Assembly (NCBI GenBank): GCA_025351765.1
Contig: JANXVH010000170.1
Location: 1 to 64,000, forward strand
Direction of reading: 5' to 3'
DNA length: 64,000 nt
DNA from: Pedobacter sp.
GTDB taxonomy: Bacteria > Bacteroidota > Bacteroidia > Sphingobacteriales > Sphingobacteriaceae
Made by a program: the position numbers and the translations under genes. Shown piece by piece: positions 36,622 to 45,885 of this stretch. A model generated the notes under the pieces. It did not search any database, had not been told where the DNA came from, and was given only the letters and a program-made list of their open reading frames with translations. The stretch's first letter is position 1, and each line of letters begins with the position of its first letter.

Positions 36622-37121
36622 CAGCGAAGTTCAATATGGTGCCCAAACTTAAAAATTCATACGTAAAAATACCCTATAAATTTGAATTAAAGATGAACTT
36701 ACCTCTGGATAGCATAGGCTCTGGAGGGGTTCTAACTCTGGGCTGGTTAAGGTTTTGCTTGGGTCTGGGTTGGGTTTGGTTGGGTAAAAGGTACCTTTTC
36801 CCAAGCAAAGCCCAATCAAAGCCTTATTTAGCCCCAACTAGGTCTAGGAACAATGTACCGCCAACCCCGTTTTAGCAGCTAGTTAAATTACTTCCCTACC
36901 TGTTCCCAACCTACCTTCTTTACGGAACCCTTTCCTTTAACCCAGCTTAGGTTTATGGTATTATTTCTTGCTTTTAGAAAAAGCCATGAAAGGAGACCCT
37001 TGTAAAATAAAGTATAAGGTAAATGTAGGTATGGCTCTTTTTTTTGCTCATACATATTACATGATATAAATTATACGCAAATAAAATAAATCAATATCTT
37101 TGAGCATTAAGTATATATAAA
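36622..37121. other. 500-bp gap between VOC gene and small membrane-protein gene
   Basis: No convincing gene. It contains the large imperfect palindrome listed separately (36741-36833), G/T-rich on its left arm and C/A-rich on its right, and a TATCTTTG box at 37095-37102 that could be the -7 element of the next gene. The rest is A/T-rich with nothing recognised. Confidence 0.6.
36741..36833. repeat. Large imperfect palindrome centred on GGTACC
   Basis: The core AAAAGGTACCTTTT (36786-36799) is a perfect palindrome. Outward, the left arm (from GGCTGGTTAAGG at 36741) and the complement of the right arm (to TTATTTAGCC at 36833) align over about 40 bases with a one-base bulge and a roughly 10-base insertion in the left arm. 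A competing pairing TTGCTTGGG (36755-36763) with CCCAAGCAA (36800-36808) exists. It could form a long RNA hairpin or be a decayed mobile-element end. Confidence 0.55.
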
Positions 37122-37304
37122 ATGACTGAACAAGAAAATAACAACAGTTTTGATTGGCTTTATTACGTTCTAGGCCTATTTTTTGGAATTTTAACTACCG
37201 CCGCCATTACTTTAAGCTTTGGTTGGTTGCTTTTTGGTGGCCTACTTGGATTCCTATTTGGAGCCGTGTTCTTAAACGCTATTGTAAAAGATCGTCAATA
37301 CTAG
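37122..37304 (+). CDS. Small two-helix membrane protein
   Basis: A 60-residue protein with two hydrophobic glycine-rich helices (about 13-33 and 35-53) and polar ends. It has a promoter-like TATCTTTG box 19 bases before the ATG and lies 22 bp upstream of the DUF2911 gene on the same strand. Family not recognised. The hydrophobic pattern and context support a real gene. Confidence 0.6.
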   Translation: MTEQENNNSFDWLYYVLGLFFGILTTAAITLSFGWLLFGGLLGFLFGAVFLNAIVKDRQY

Positions 37305-37326
37305 TTTAACTTAATTAAATATAACC

Positions 37327-37875
37327 ATGAAAAAATTAACCTTACTGGCGTTATTTGCCCTATTTACAATTGCGGCTAATGCCCAGGATCCTAAATTCCC
37401 TGCACTGGATACAAGCCCTGCAGATCTTTCTTATTTTCCTGCAAGTACTACGCAGAAAAATACAGCCCCATCAATTAGATTGATTTACTCAAGACCTTCA
37501 AAAAAAGGCCGTGTTGTGTTTGGAGAATTGGAAAAATTTGGTGCTGTTTACCGCTTAGGCGCCAACGAATCTAACGAGATCACTTTTTACAAACCAGTAG
37601 TAATTGGCGGAAAAGCTATTGCAGCAGGTTCTTATAGCTTATTTGCTATTCCTAATAAAGATAAGTGGACTATGATTATCAATAGCAAAATCCACAGCTG
37701 GGGTGCTTACACTTATGATGTTAAAAAAGATGTAGTGAGAGCAGATGTTCCGGTTAAAACATTAGCTGCACCTGTTGAAGCTTTGTCTATCATTTTTACA
37801 GAAGCGGCAGGTGGCGCTAACTTAGTTGTAGGGTGGGACACTACTTGTGTATCCTTGCCGATCACTATTAAATAG
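37327..37875 (+). CDS. Secreted DUF2911 protein
   Basis: A 182-residue protein with a signal peptide (MKKLTLLALFALFTIAANAQ). The DUF2911 core is recognisable: LIYSRPSKKGRVVFG, YRLGANESNEITF, AAGSYSLFAIPNKDKWTMII (read in parts). The family is widespread in Bacteroidota, exported, and without known function. A good terminator follows. Confidence 0.93.
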   Translation: MKKLTLLALFALFTIAANAQDPKFPALDTSPADLSYFPASTTQKNTAPSIRLIYSRPSKKGRVVFGELEKFGAVYRLGANESNEITFYKPVVIGGKAIAAGSYSLFAIPNKDKWTMIINSKIHSWGAYTYDVKKDVVRADVPVKTLAAPVEALSIIFTEAAGGANLVVGWDTTCVSLPITIK

Positions 37876-37916
37876 TTTTAAAATTAATATTTTTTGATTT
37901 TATCAGAAACAAAAAA

Positions 37917-37944
37917 GCCGGGTAAGTAATTATCCGGCTTTTTT
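37917..37944. terminator. Bidirectional terminator between DUF2911 and gdx genes
   Basis: GCCGGGTAA (37917-37925), loop GTAA, TTATCCGGC (37930-37938) with one G-T pair, preceded by six A and followed by six T. Confidence 0.92.
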
Positions 37945-37946
37945 GT

Positions 37947-38270
37947 TTAAGACCCTTCGGCAAAGAACTTTAAGCCCAATATTGAGCCAATTAGCGTGGT
38001 AATAAAAAAAACTCTCCAGAAATTGGCAGGCTCCTGAAAATATAATATGCCAACAATTACAGTACCTACCGCACCTATTCCTGTCCACACGGCGTAAGCA
38101 GTGCCCATTGGCAATACCTGAGTTGCTTTGTTAAGAAAGAAAAAACTCAAACCAATGCATACAGCAAATCCAATTGTCCATTTCAGGTTAGAAAAATTGT
38201 TCGACAGCTTAAGGCATGTTGTAAAACCAACCTCAAATAACCCGGCAATTACTAAAATGATCCAGCTCAT
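37947..38270 (-). CDS. SMR-family guanidinium/quaternary-amine exporter (Gdx/SugE type)
   Basis: A 107-residue, four-helix small multidrug resistance protein. The start MSWIILVIAGLFEV places the essential Glu at position 13, and GTAYAVWTGIGAVG is nearly identical to SugE/Gdx, which in known cases exports guanidinium ion. The longer open frame upstream is not homologous and was dropped. No guanidine riboswitch was recognised in front of it. It diverges from the efflux regulator tetR 184 bp away. Confidence 0.93.
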   Translation of the reverse strand: MSWIILVIAGLFEVGFTTCLKLSNNFSNLKWTIGFAVCIGLSFFFLNKATQVLPMGTAYAVWTGIGAVGTVIVGILYFQEPANFWRVFFITTLIGSILGLKFFAEGS

Positions 38271-38389
38271 ACTTCTCTGTAATTTGGAGCAAAAGTATCT
38301 AATTTTTATGTAGTACAGGCAGTCAAAAAAAGGAAATGTATCGTTCGGCACCCTTAGTGTACAAAATACGCTTTGGTCAGCCTTTTGTC

Positions 38390-38442
38390 ATTAATCAATC
38401 GATTAATAAATTTTATTATAATTAATCAATCGATTGATTAAT
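38390..38442. promoter_or_regulatory. Paired palindromic operators of the TetR efflux regulator
   Basis: ATTAATCAATC-GATTGATTAAT (38421-38442) is a perfect 22-base palindrome. An 18-base partial copy, ATTAATCAATCGATTAAT, lies at 38390-38407, with start-to-start spacing of 31 bases (about three helical turns). The right half of the perfect copy overlaps the -7 box TAATTTTG (38439-38446), so a bound repressor would block transcription of its own operon. Confidence 0.8.
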
Positions 38443-38454
38443 TTTGTAGCATAA

Positions 38455-39081
38455 ATGAAGATGGAAAAAGCAGATAAAAGGGGGGCTATTTTGGAAGCAG
38501 CGGAAAAATTGTTTTCAGAACTTGGTTATGAGGGCGCTTCAACCCGACAAATTGCAAAAGAGGCGGGAGCCAATATGGCCATGATTAATTACTACTTTGG
38601 ATCTAAAGAAGGTGTTTTTATGGAGATCATGAGTCAAAGGATTCAGGATTTCAAAGAACAGCTCAACATCATCAGCAAAACTGATTTACCCGTAATGGAA
38701 AAACTTTTGCAGGTAATAGAAAGGTATGCTTCAAGAATACTTTGCAACCACACCTTTCATAAAATGATGCAGCGGGAATTAAGTTTACCCCAGCGCCCGG
38801 AAATGTTTAGCAACATTAAAAATGCCATGAAAGACAATATGCTTGTAATTGAAAGCATAATAGATAATGGCATTTCTGATGGAAGCTTTAGGAAGATAGA
38901 TGTGCGCATGTTAATAGCAACAATTATGGGAACAATAAACGCAGTAGCTACCTCTTCTTACAAAATCACATTGGGCACAGATCTGGATATTAATACAACC
39001 AAGGGCCGTAAGATAATTACCGCGCGCCTAATTACCCACTTAAAAGAACTCGTTATAATTTACCTAACACCCCAAAAATGA
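38455..39081 (+). CDS. TetR/AcrR-family transcriptional regulator
   Basis: A 208-residue regulator. The N-terminal helix-turn-helix is typical (EGASTRQIAKEAGANMAMINYYFGSK, read in parts); a long helical ligand domain follows. An ATG six bases downstream (MEKADKRGA) could be the real start. The start is only 8 bases after a TAATTTTG promoter box. The 3' end overlaps tolC by ATGA. It most likely represses the tetR-tolC-emrA-emrB operon through the upstream palindromes. Confidence 0.93.
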   Translation: MKMEKADKRGAILEAAEKLFSELGYEGASTRQIAKEAGANMAMINYYFGSKEGVFMEIMSQRIQDFKEQLNIISKTDLPVMEKLLQVIERYASRILCNHTFHKMMQRELSLPQRPEMFSNIKNAMKDNMLVIESIIDNGISDGSFRKIDVRMLIATIMGTINAVATSSYKITLGTDLDINTTKGRKIITARLITHLKELVIIYLTPQK

Positions 39082-40394
39082 TACGCAATACATTAAAATT
39101 AATTCTTCCTACGCTTATGCTTCCTGGGCTTATATATGCCCAGGATGTTAAGAAATTAAGCTTGCCAGAAGCCATTGCCCTGGGAATTTCCAATAGTAAA
39201 AACCTAAAACTATCTCAGAGTAAAATTGATGAGGCGGTTTCCAGATTGGCTATTGTTAAAGACAATGCGCTACCTAGTGCTTCTGCTTCCTTTTTATATA
39301 ACCATGCAGAAATACCCACCAATACTTTAATTATTGGGGGTGGTAATCCAATCCATCTACCTAAACGAGCCGATGCTTTTGTAGGAACAGCAGCTGTTCA
39401 AGAGCTGATCTACAACGGAGGGAAGCTAAAATATGCTGAAGAATCTACTAGATTACTAACTGAGGTTGCCAAACTAGATGCAGATAAAAATAAAGAAGAG
39501 GTGAGCTATGCGGTAATAAACACCTACTACGCCCTCTATAAATTGTTGCAAAGCAAAAAAGTTGTAGCACAAAATCTCGATGCGATAGCAAGTCAGCTTA
39601 AGCAAGCGCAACGTTTCTTTGACCAGGGTATTGTAACTAAGAATGATGTGCTGAGATTTCAGCTTCAGCAAGCTAACGTTTCTTTGACGGATATGGAAAT
39701 AGAGAATAACCGCAAGATTTTAAACTACAACCTTGACATATTGCTGGGATTGAGCGAAGCAACAACTATAGAAATATCTGAGCCTGAAAACGGGCTTAAA
39801 GTTGCAGGATCTTTAAGTAGCTATATTGATCTGGCCATGAGCAACAGGCAGGAACTTCAGCAACTGGAATTACAGAACAAAGTTGCGGGAGTAAACATCA
39901 AATCTATCAAAGCGAATACCTTGCCTACCGTTGGTATTGGCGCTAACCTTTATTACATTAATCCAAGCGGTAGCTTTATTCCACCGAGTAATCAATATTT
40001 AATGCCGATAACTTTGGGTGCGAATGTATCCTGGAATATAGGAAACCTGTGGACCAATAAGAACAAAATTTCTGAGGCAAGAATACAGCAGCAAAACGTG
40101 GTGATTCAGAAAGACATCTGGTCTGATCAGCTTAAAACTGAAATTAATAAGGCCTATCAGGACTATCAGCTTTCGATTAACCGGATTAAAATTTTAGAAA
40201 CCTCAATTGCCCAGGCTACAGAAAATGACAACCTATTGGCATCTAAATACAAAAACAACGTTGCCTCAGCAATTGATAGGATCGATGCAGAAACACTTTT
40301 ATACCAGGCTAAAATTAACCTGGAGCTGGCAAAGGCGGATGCCGGACTTGCATATTATGCTTTATTAAAATCAACAGGAAAAATAGCTAACTAA
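39078..40394 (+). CDS. TolC-family outer-membrane efflux protein
   Basis: A 438-residue outer-membrane channel with a signal peptide (cut after YAQ/IYA). Two copies of the outer membrane efflux protein domain are expected from the internal repeat: the alpha-helical hairpins around 130-220 and 340-430, and beta-strands with SASASFLYNHAE and VGIGANLYYI. It provides the exit duct for the EmrA-EmrB pair. Start overlaps the tetR stop (ATGA). Confidence 0.93.
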   Translation: MIRNTLKLILPTLMLPGLIYAQDVKKLSLPEAIALGISNSKNLKLSQSKIDEAVSRLAIVKDNALPSASASFLYNHAEIPTNTLIIGGGNPIHLPKRADAFVGTAAVQELIYNGGKLKYAEESTRLLTEVAKLDADKNKEEVSYAVINTYYALYKLLQSKKVVAQNLDAIASQLKQAQRFFDQGIVTKNDVLRFQLQQANVSLTDMEIENNRKILNYNLDILLGLSEATTIEISEPENGLKVAGSLSSYIDLAMSNRQELQQLELQNKVAGVNIKSIKANTLPTVGIGANLYYINPSGSFIPPSNQYLMPITLGANVSWNIGNLWTNKNKISEARIQQQNVVIQKDIWSDQLKTEINKAYQDYQLSINRIKILETSIAQATENDNLLASKYKNNVASAIDRIDAETLLYQAKINLELAKADAGLAYYALLKSTGKIAN

Positions 40395-40413
40395 TTCTCA
40401 AAAACATACCGTA

Positions 40414-41457
40414 ATGACCACTGAAAAGAAAAAGAAAAACAAAGTTGTACCTATCATATTAGGGGTACTTTTAATAATAGGAGCCATTTTTGGAACCAAG
40501 GAATATATTTATTACAATAAGCATGTAGATACTGACGATGCGCAAATTGATGGAGACATAAGTCCTGTTGTTGCCCGGGTTGGAGGTTTTGTGAAGGAAA
40601 TAAAGTTTGAGGAAAACACGAACGTTAAAGAAGGTGATGTTTTGGTTAAGCTTGATGACAGCGACTATAAAGTTAAAGTAGAGCAGGCTGCGGCAGGGCA
40701 ACAAGGTGCCAGTGCAGGCGTGGGTGTTTCTCAATCTCAGATTGCTGCTACCTCTGCCAATACCAGTACTGCAAAAGCAAACATAGAGGCTGCAAGGGTT
40801 CATTTGATGCTGGCTCAAAAAGATTATGACCGTTATGCAAACCTGGTAAAGGATGGTTCCATTACGCAACAGCAATTTGACCAGGCAAAGGCACAGAAAG
40901 AATCTGCTCAGGCTGCTTTTACAGCAGCCAAAGACCAATATGTTGCCGCTGTAAAACAAGTGGGTACCACCCAATCCCAATTAGCGGTAAGCAATTCTGG
41001 AGTTTCACAGCGCCAGACCGAAGTTGATTTCGCTAAGTTGCAGCTTTCTTATACTGACATTAAAGCCCCAGCTACGGGTATTGTTTCAAAAAGAAATGTT
41101 CAGAAAGGACAATTGGTACAGGCAGGGCAGGCTTTGTTTTCTATAGTTAATGAAAACAGCATCTATGTTACGGCCAATTTCAAAGAAACTCAACTGGAAA
41201 AGATCACTCCTGGTTTAAAGGTAAAAGTTGAGGTAGATGCATATCCTAAGGAAGATATACAAGGAGAGGTTTACAATTTTGCCCCCATTACAGGAGCAAA
41301 AGGATCTTTGCTTCCTCCTGATAATGCTACAGGTAACTTTGTAAAAGTTGTGCAAAGAGTTCCTGTGAAGATTAAAATTACCCAAGCATCTAAAGAGATG
41401 ATGGCCAAGCTGCGCCCTGGAATGAGTGTTAAGGTTTCTGTTTCTATAAAAGACTAG
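40414..41457 (+). CDS. HlyD-family membrane-fusion protein (EmrA type)
   Basis: A 347-residue periplasmic adaptor. One N-terminal membrane helix (about 12-30), then the lipoyl half-motif VDTDDAQIDGDISPVVARVGG, a coiled-coil hairpin (about 85-200), the second lipoyl half (YTDIKAPATGIVSKRNVQKGQ, read in parts) and a beta-barrel. The DTDDAQIDG segment is a marker of EmrA. It links EmrB to the TolC channel; 19 bp after tolC and 3 bp before emrB. Confidence 0.94.
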   Translation: MTTEKKKKNKVVPIILGVLLIIGAIFGTKEYIYYNKHVDTDDAQIDGDISPVVARVGGFVKEIKFEENTNVKEGDVLVKLDDSDYKVKVEQAAAGQQGASAGVGVSQSQIAATSANTSTAKANIEAARVHLMLAQKDYDRYANLVKDGSITQQQFDQAKAQKESAQAAFTAAKDQYVAAVKQVGTTQSQLAVSNSGVSQRQTEVDFAKLQLSYTDIKAPATGIVSKRNVQKGQLVQAGQALFSIVNENSIYVTANFKETQLEKITPGLKVKVEVDAYPKEDIQGEVYNFAPITGAKGSLLPPDNATGNFVKVVQRVPVKIKITQASKEMMAKLRPGMSVKVSVSIKD

Positions 41458-41460
41458 ATA

Positions 41461-43008
41461 ATGGCCGAAAAAGGTTTAAAAAAATGGGTAATCACGTTTA
41501 CGGTGATCACGGCTTCTTTACTGGAGCTGATAGATACCACCATTGTAAACGTTGCCATTCCCCAGATACAAGGTAACCTTGGTGCAACACTAGAGGATGT
41601 TGCATGGCTATCTACCGGCTATGCCGTGGCCAACGTAATTATATTGCCCATGTCTGGGTGGCTGGGCAGCAGGTTTGGCCGAAAGAACTATTTCCTGTTT
41701 TCCATTATCCTTTTCACCATCGCTTCATTTCTATGTGGAAATGCCACGAATTTGGAAGAATTAATTGCTTTCCGTATTCTACAAGGGCTCGCAGGTGGTG
41801 GCTTAATATCCACCGCACAGGCAATCCTTATTGAGACTTGGCCACGAGAGGATGTGGGTATTGCTACAGCGCTATTTGGCTTGGGCGCTGTGGTTGGCCC
41901 TACCGTGGGGCCAACAATTGGTGGCTATCTCTTAGAGATCAGCTCTTGGCCATTGATATTTTATGTAAACATTCCCGTCGGGATTCTAGCCGCCTATTGT
42001 ACTTATACCTTTGTAAGGGAAACCCCGAAGGAAGGAAAAGGAATGCCGGTAGACTGGTGGGGTATTGCTTTGCTTGCCATAGCAGTTGGTAGTTTACAAA
42101 CGCTGCTTGAAAAGGGGGAGAGTGAAGATTGGTTTTCAACTCCTTACATCACTGCGCTTGCAGTGGCATCAGTGCTGGCTTTATTGCTATTCATTTGGAG
42201 AGAAATGAGCACAGATCACCCTATTGTAAACTTCAAGATCATGAAGCATAGGAGTTTTTCTGTTGGTATGTTTACCTCCTTTATACTTGGTTTCGGCTTG
42301 TATGGGTCTGTATTTGTGTTTCCTATCTTCTGTCAGAATTTGCTTGGCTTTTCGGCCTTGCAAACAGGAGAACTTTTGTTTCCAGGTGGACTTTGCACTA
42401 TAGTAATGATGCCTTTTATTGGTATTATGCTTAAAAAGAATATACCGGCGCAGTTTATGGCAACCATTGGCATGTTTCTGTTCTTTGTTTTCTGTTCTAC
42501 GCTTAGCAATTCTACTTTACAATCAGGCACGAATGACTTCTTCCTTCCGCTTATGATAAGGGGGGTGGGTATGGCGTTATTGTTTGTTCCGTTAACTACT
42601 TTGGCAATGCAGGACCTAAAAGGCGCAGAGATTGGTCAGGGTTCAGGATTAAATAATATGATGAGACAGTTGGGTGGATCTTTTGGCATAGCGGCGCTGA
42701 CTACACTAATTCACATCCGTCAGGGTTTCCATAGAAGCAACTTGCTTATTAATATAAACGAATATAATCCTGCTTTTACTGACCGTTTGAACAGTTTGGT
42801 TAAGAACTTCATGGCGAAGGGTTATACCTATCTAGATGCAAAGTTGCTCGGATTAAAAGCTATTGAGGGAGCAGTAACGAAGCAGTCACTTTTATTGACC
42901 TACAGTGACGCTTATTGGGTTGCCGGTTTGGTAATGTTATGCTCGATTCCGCTGTTGTTTCTTCAAAAATTTAAGAAGAATGTACAGTTACCTTCAGATA
43001 TACACTAA
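41461..43008 (+). CDS. MDR MFS transporter, DHA2 family (EmrB type)
   Basis: A 515-residue, 14-helix drug:H+ antiporter. Motif D1 ELIDTTIVNVAIPQIQGNLG, motif A GSRFGRKNYF, motif B FRILQGLAGG and motif C GLGAVVGPTVGPTIGGYL are present. With the TolC and EmrA products it forms a tripartite pump for hydrophobic toxins. Exact substrates are not deducible. A perfect terminator ends the operon. Confidence 0.95.
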   Translation: MAEKGLKKWVITFTVITASLLELIDTTIVNVAIPQIQGNLGATLEDVAWLSTGYAVANVIILPMSGWLGSRFGRKNYFLFSIILFTIASFLCGNATNLEELIAFRILQGLAGGGLISTAQAILIETWPREDVGIATALFGLGAVVGPTVGPTIGGYLLEISSWPLIFYVNIPVGILAAYCTYTFVRETPKEGKGMPVDWWGIALLAIAVGSLQTLLEKGESEDWFSTPYITALAVASVLALLLFIWREMSTDHPIVNFKIMKHRSFSVGMFTSFILGFGLYGSVFVFPIFCQNLLGFSALQTGELLFPGGLCTIVMMPFIGIMLKKNIPAQFMATIGMFLFFVFCSTLSNSTLQSGTNDFFLPLMIRGVGMALLFVPLTTLAMQDLKGAEIGQGSGLNNMMRQLGGSFGIAALTTLIHIRQGFHRSNLLININEYNPAFTDRLNSLVKNFMAKGYTYLDAKLLGLKAIEGAVTKQSLLLTYSDAYWVAGLVMLCSIPLLFLQKFKKNVQLPSDIH

Positions 43009-43012
43009 ATAC

Positions 43013-43043
43013 AAAAGGCGTTAAGTAATCTTAACGCCTTTTT
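43013..43043. terminator. Terminator of the efflux operon
   Basis: AAAAGGCGTTAAG (43013-43025), loop TAAT, CTTAACGCCTTTT (43030-43042): a 13-pair perfect stem with a T run. Confidence 0.95.
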
Positions 43044-43248
43044 CTACTTAAAAAAAATTACAATTAACTTACTTACTTGCTGTATTTTATCCCTAAAAAT
43101 AGTGAAGCAATTTTAAAGGATCTGTTAAACCTTTACAGTAGAAAGTTAATTACTTTTTGCTAAAAAACCAAATTTTATTTAGTGCGTCTTAAACATCTCT
43201 TTTCTGGTGCTTTTTTGGTAAATTAAGCGCGAAAAATAACCTTCAAAT

Positions 43249-45837
43249 ATGATGCAGAAACAACGCACAAAAGGCCAGAGAGAATCCGTATTTAACAATG
43301 AGGTTGTATCCAGATTCGAACTCTATAACAGCCTTTTTCTTACGCTTCCTTTTTATAAGATCAAAGACACGGGAACCTTACTTCCATTATTTATTAAATT
43401 TTGTGAAGAAGGCGTATTAAACCATGAAACACCTCAAAAGATCATTACTGCTTTTTTTAAAAAATATACGCAGCACAATAGCAATAAGGATATTATTGAC
43501 CTTTTGTTTCGGTTTATACAATATATTGAAAGGCAAGTGGTATTATTTGATGCCGTAGAAGATGCTTCTTTTAATAAGTTGAATGCCGATGATGAAGAAA
43601 ATGCACTACTGTCTTACCTAAAGAAGGGGGTTGACAATCATCCGTTAAGTGAAAAAATAGCTGCCCTGATTGAAGATTTTTCTTTACGCCTTGTTCTTAC
43701 GGCGCATCCTACGCAGTTTTATCCGGGTAGTGTATTGTCTATTATTACAGACCTTACTACCGCCATTAAAACCAATGAGATCTCTACCATACATCTGCTG
43801 TTACAGCAGCTGGGTAAAACTCCATTCTTTAATAAAAAATCGCCCACTCCTGTTGATGAGGCCTTAAGTTTGGCATGGTACCTAGAAAACGTTTTTTATT
43901 TTGCCGCAGCCAACATACAATCTGGCATTGACAAAACATTGAACGAATATAGCCTGACACCTAAGAAAATGATAGAACTTGGTTTCTGGCCTGGAGGCGA
44001 TAGGGATGGAAATCCCAATGTGCATACAGACTCTACCATACAGGTTTCTAAAATGTTGAGACAGATTTTGTTTCGCTGTTATTACCGTGATTTCAGAAGT
44101 CTGAAAAGAAGGATTACTTTTAGGGGGGTAGAAGATTCTATTGCTATAGTACAGGATATACTTTATAAGAATGCGTTTGAACCCAATATTAGTCACAAAA
44201 ACATTTTAGAAGATGTAATCAGGCATTTATCAGACATTAAATCAATACTTGATAAAGATCATGATGGGCTTTTTGCCGATCTTGTTTCTGGTTTGATCCG
44301 TAAAGTTGAATTATATGGCTGTCATTTTGCATCGCTTGATATTAGGCAGGACAGTCGTGTTTTAAGGGATGTACATGCTTACTGCAGACAAAGCAAACCT
44401 ATAATTTCACTTTTCCCTGAGAATTATGAAGATCTTGATGAAGTTGAAAAAATAAAAGTGCTTCAGTTTAAAAGCGCCAAGGTTATTTATGCAGAAAAAG
44501 GCAATTCGCTGATTGAAGATACACTGCAAACCATTGCCGAGGTAAAACAAATCCAGGACAGCAACGGAGAACTTGCCTGCCACCGTTTTATCATTAGCAA
44601 TTGCCAACAGGCAAGCGACATATTACAGTTGATAGAGCTGTTTTTATGGAATGGCTGGCAGGAAAATAACCTGACCATTGACTTTGTGCCGCTATTTGAA
44701 ACGGTACACGATTTGTCTGGTGCGGCTGAGATTATGGAAACATTATACGCTCACCCGTTCTATAAGAAACATTTGGAAGCAAGGGGCAATAAGCAGGATA
44801 TCATGCTGGGTTTCTCTGATAGCACTAAAGACGGGGGTTACCTGATGGCAAACTGGTCTATATTTAATGCCAAGGTTGCTTTGACAGAGACTGCAAACAA
44901 ACACAATATACAACTGGCATTTTTTGATGGTCGCGGTGGTCCTCCCTCAAGAGGTGGAGGTAAAACACATCGTTTTTACGCATCAATGGGGAAAGAAATT
45001 GCTAATAAAAACATACAGCTTACCGTTCAGGGACAAACCATCAGCTCTCAGTACGGCTCAATAGACAGCGCTGAATTTAATATTGAGCAACTGATCAATG
45101 CGGGTATATCTGCGGGTATTAGGGAAAAGCACAATATTCTTCTTGATCCGATACACAAATGCCTGCTGGATGAAATGGCCAACGATAGTTTTGATGCATT
45201 TGTAGCATTGAGAAAACATCCGCTGTTTTTAAGTTATCTGGAAAAATTCTCTCCGCTAAGCTTACTGTCTAAAATAACAATTAGCAGTAGACCGGTTAAA
45301 AGAAATTCGGGCGAAGCCCTTAAACTGGAAGATTTACGTGCCATTAGCTTTGTTACCTCATGGAGCCAGTTGAAGCAGAATATTCCTGGCTTTTTTGGCG
45401 TGGGAACAGCCCTGGAAAATCAGGAGAAAAAAGGAAATTGGGATAAGCTGATAGAAACCTACAATGAATCTGGCTATTTTAAAACAATAGTAGAGAACTG
45501 TATGATGTCCATGAGTAAATCAGATTTTGCAATTACTGCACACTTTGCCAACGACAAAGAGTATGGAGCTTTCTGGAAAGTTTTATTCGATGAATTTGAG
45601 CGCTCTAAACGAATGCTATTAAAGCTATCAGGGCAAGAGAGCCTGATGGAAAACTATCCGGCTGAGAAGCGCTCTATTGCCGTTAGAGAGAAGATAGTAT
45701 TGCCTTTGGTGCTTATCCAGCACTATGCGCTGGAACGTCTTCAAGAGGAGCTTTCTGAACAAGAAAAACAATCTCTTGAAAAACTAGCGATACGCACAGT
45801 TTACGGTATAGTAAACGCAGGCAGGAACCTAGCCTAG
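43249..45837 (+). CDS. ppc: Phosphoenolpyruvate carboxylase
   Basis: An 862-residue PEPC that carboxylates PEP to oxaloacetate to refill the TCA cycle. Catalytic motifs are clear: VLTAHPTQ, GFWPGGDRDGNPNV, FDGRGGPPSRGGG with the glycine loop, and GQTISSQYGS. Length is near the E. coli enzyme (883). The invariant C-terminal RNTG of bacterial PEPCs reads R-N-L-A here, an oddity listed as a finding. Two ATGs stand together at the start. A single gene with its own terminator. Confidence 0.95.
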   Translation: MMQKQRTKGQRESVFNNEVVSRFELYNSLFLTLPFYKIKDTGTLLPLFIKFCEEGVLNHETPQKIITAFFKKYTQHNSNKDIIDLLFRFIQYIERQVVLFDAVEDASFNKLNADDEENALLSYLKKGVDNHPLSEKIAALIEDFSLRLVLTAHPTQFYPGSVLSIITDLTTAIKTNEISTIHLLLQQLGKTPFFNKKSPTPVDEALSLAWYLENVFYFAAANIQSGIDKTLNEYSLTPKKMIELGFWPGGDRDGNPNVHTDSTIQVSKMLRQILFRCYYRDFRSLKRRITFRGVEDSIAIVQDILYKNAFEPNISHKNILEDVIRHLSDIKSILDKDHDGLFADLVSGLIRKVELYGCHFASLDIRQDSRVLRDVHAYCRQSKPIISLFPENYEDLDEVEKIKVLQFKSAKVIYAEKGNSLIEDTLQTIAEVKQIQDSNGELACHRFIISNCQQASDILQLIELFLWNGWQENNLTIDFVPLFETVHDLSGAAEIMETLYAHPFYKKHLEARGNKQDIMLGFSDSTKDGGYLMANWSIFNAKVALTETANKHNIQLAFFDGRGGPPSRGGGKTHRFYASMGKEIANKNIQLTVQGQTISSQYGSIDSAEFNIEQLINAGISAGIREKHNILLDPIHKCLLDEMANDSFDAFVALRKHPLFLSYLEKFSPLSLLSKITISSRPVKRNSGEALKLEDLRAISFVTSWSQLKQNIPGFFGVGTALENQEKKGNWDKLIETYNESGYFKTIVENCMMSMSKSDFAITAHFANDKEYGAFWKVLFDEFERSKRMLLKLSGQESLMENYPAEKRSIAVREKIVLPLVLIQHYALERLQEELSEQEKQSLEKLAIRTVYGIVNAGRNLA

Positions 45838-45840
45838 TTT

Positions 45841-45880
45841 AAAAAAGAAAGGCGCTCCATATGGGCGCCTTTCTTTTTTT
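45841..45880. terminator. Bidirectional terminator after ppc
   Basis: AAAGAAAGGCGC (45844-45855) pairs with GCGCCTTTCTTT (45865-45876) around a 9-base loop, with A and T runs outside. Confidence 0.93.
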
Positions 45881-45885
45881 GCATA

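Noticed and set aside
36741..36833. CRISPR or tandem repeat array
   Set aside because: The G/T-rich stretch has no regular unit or spacers. It is better explained as one imperfect palindrome.
37960..38454. Guanidine riboswitch in front of the gdx/SugE gene
   Set aside because: I could not find the conserved guanidine-riboswitch elements in the short spacer upstream of its ATG.
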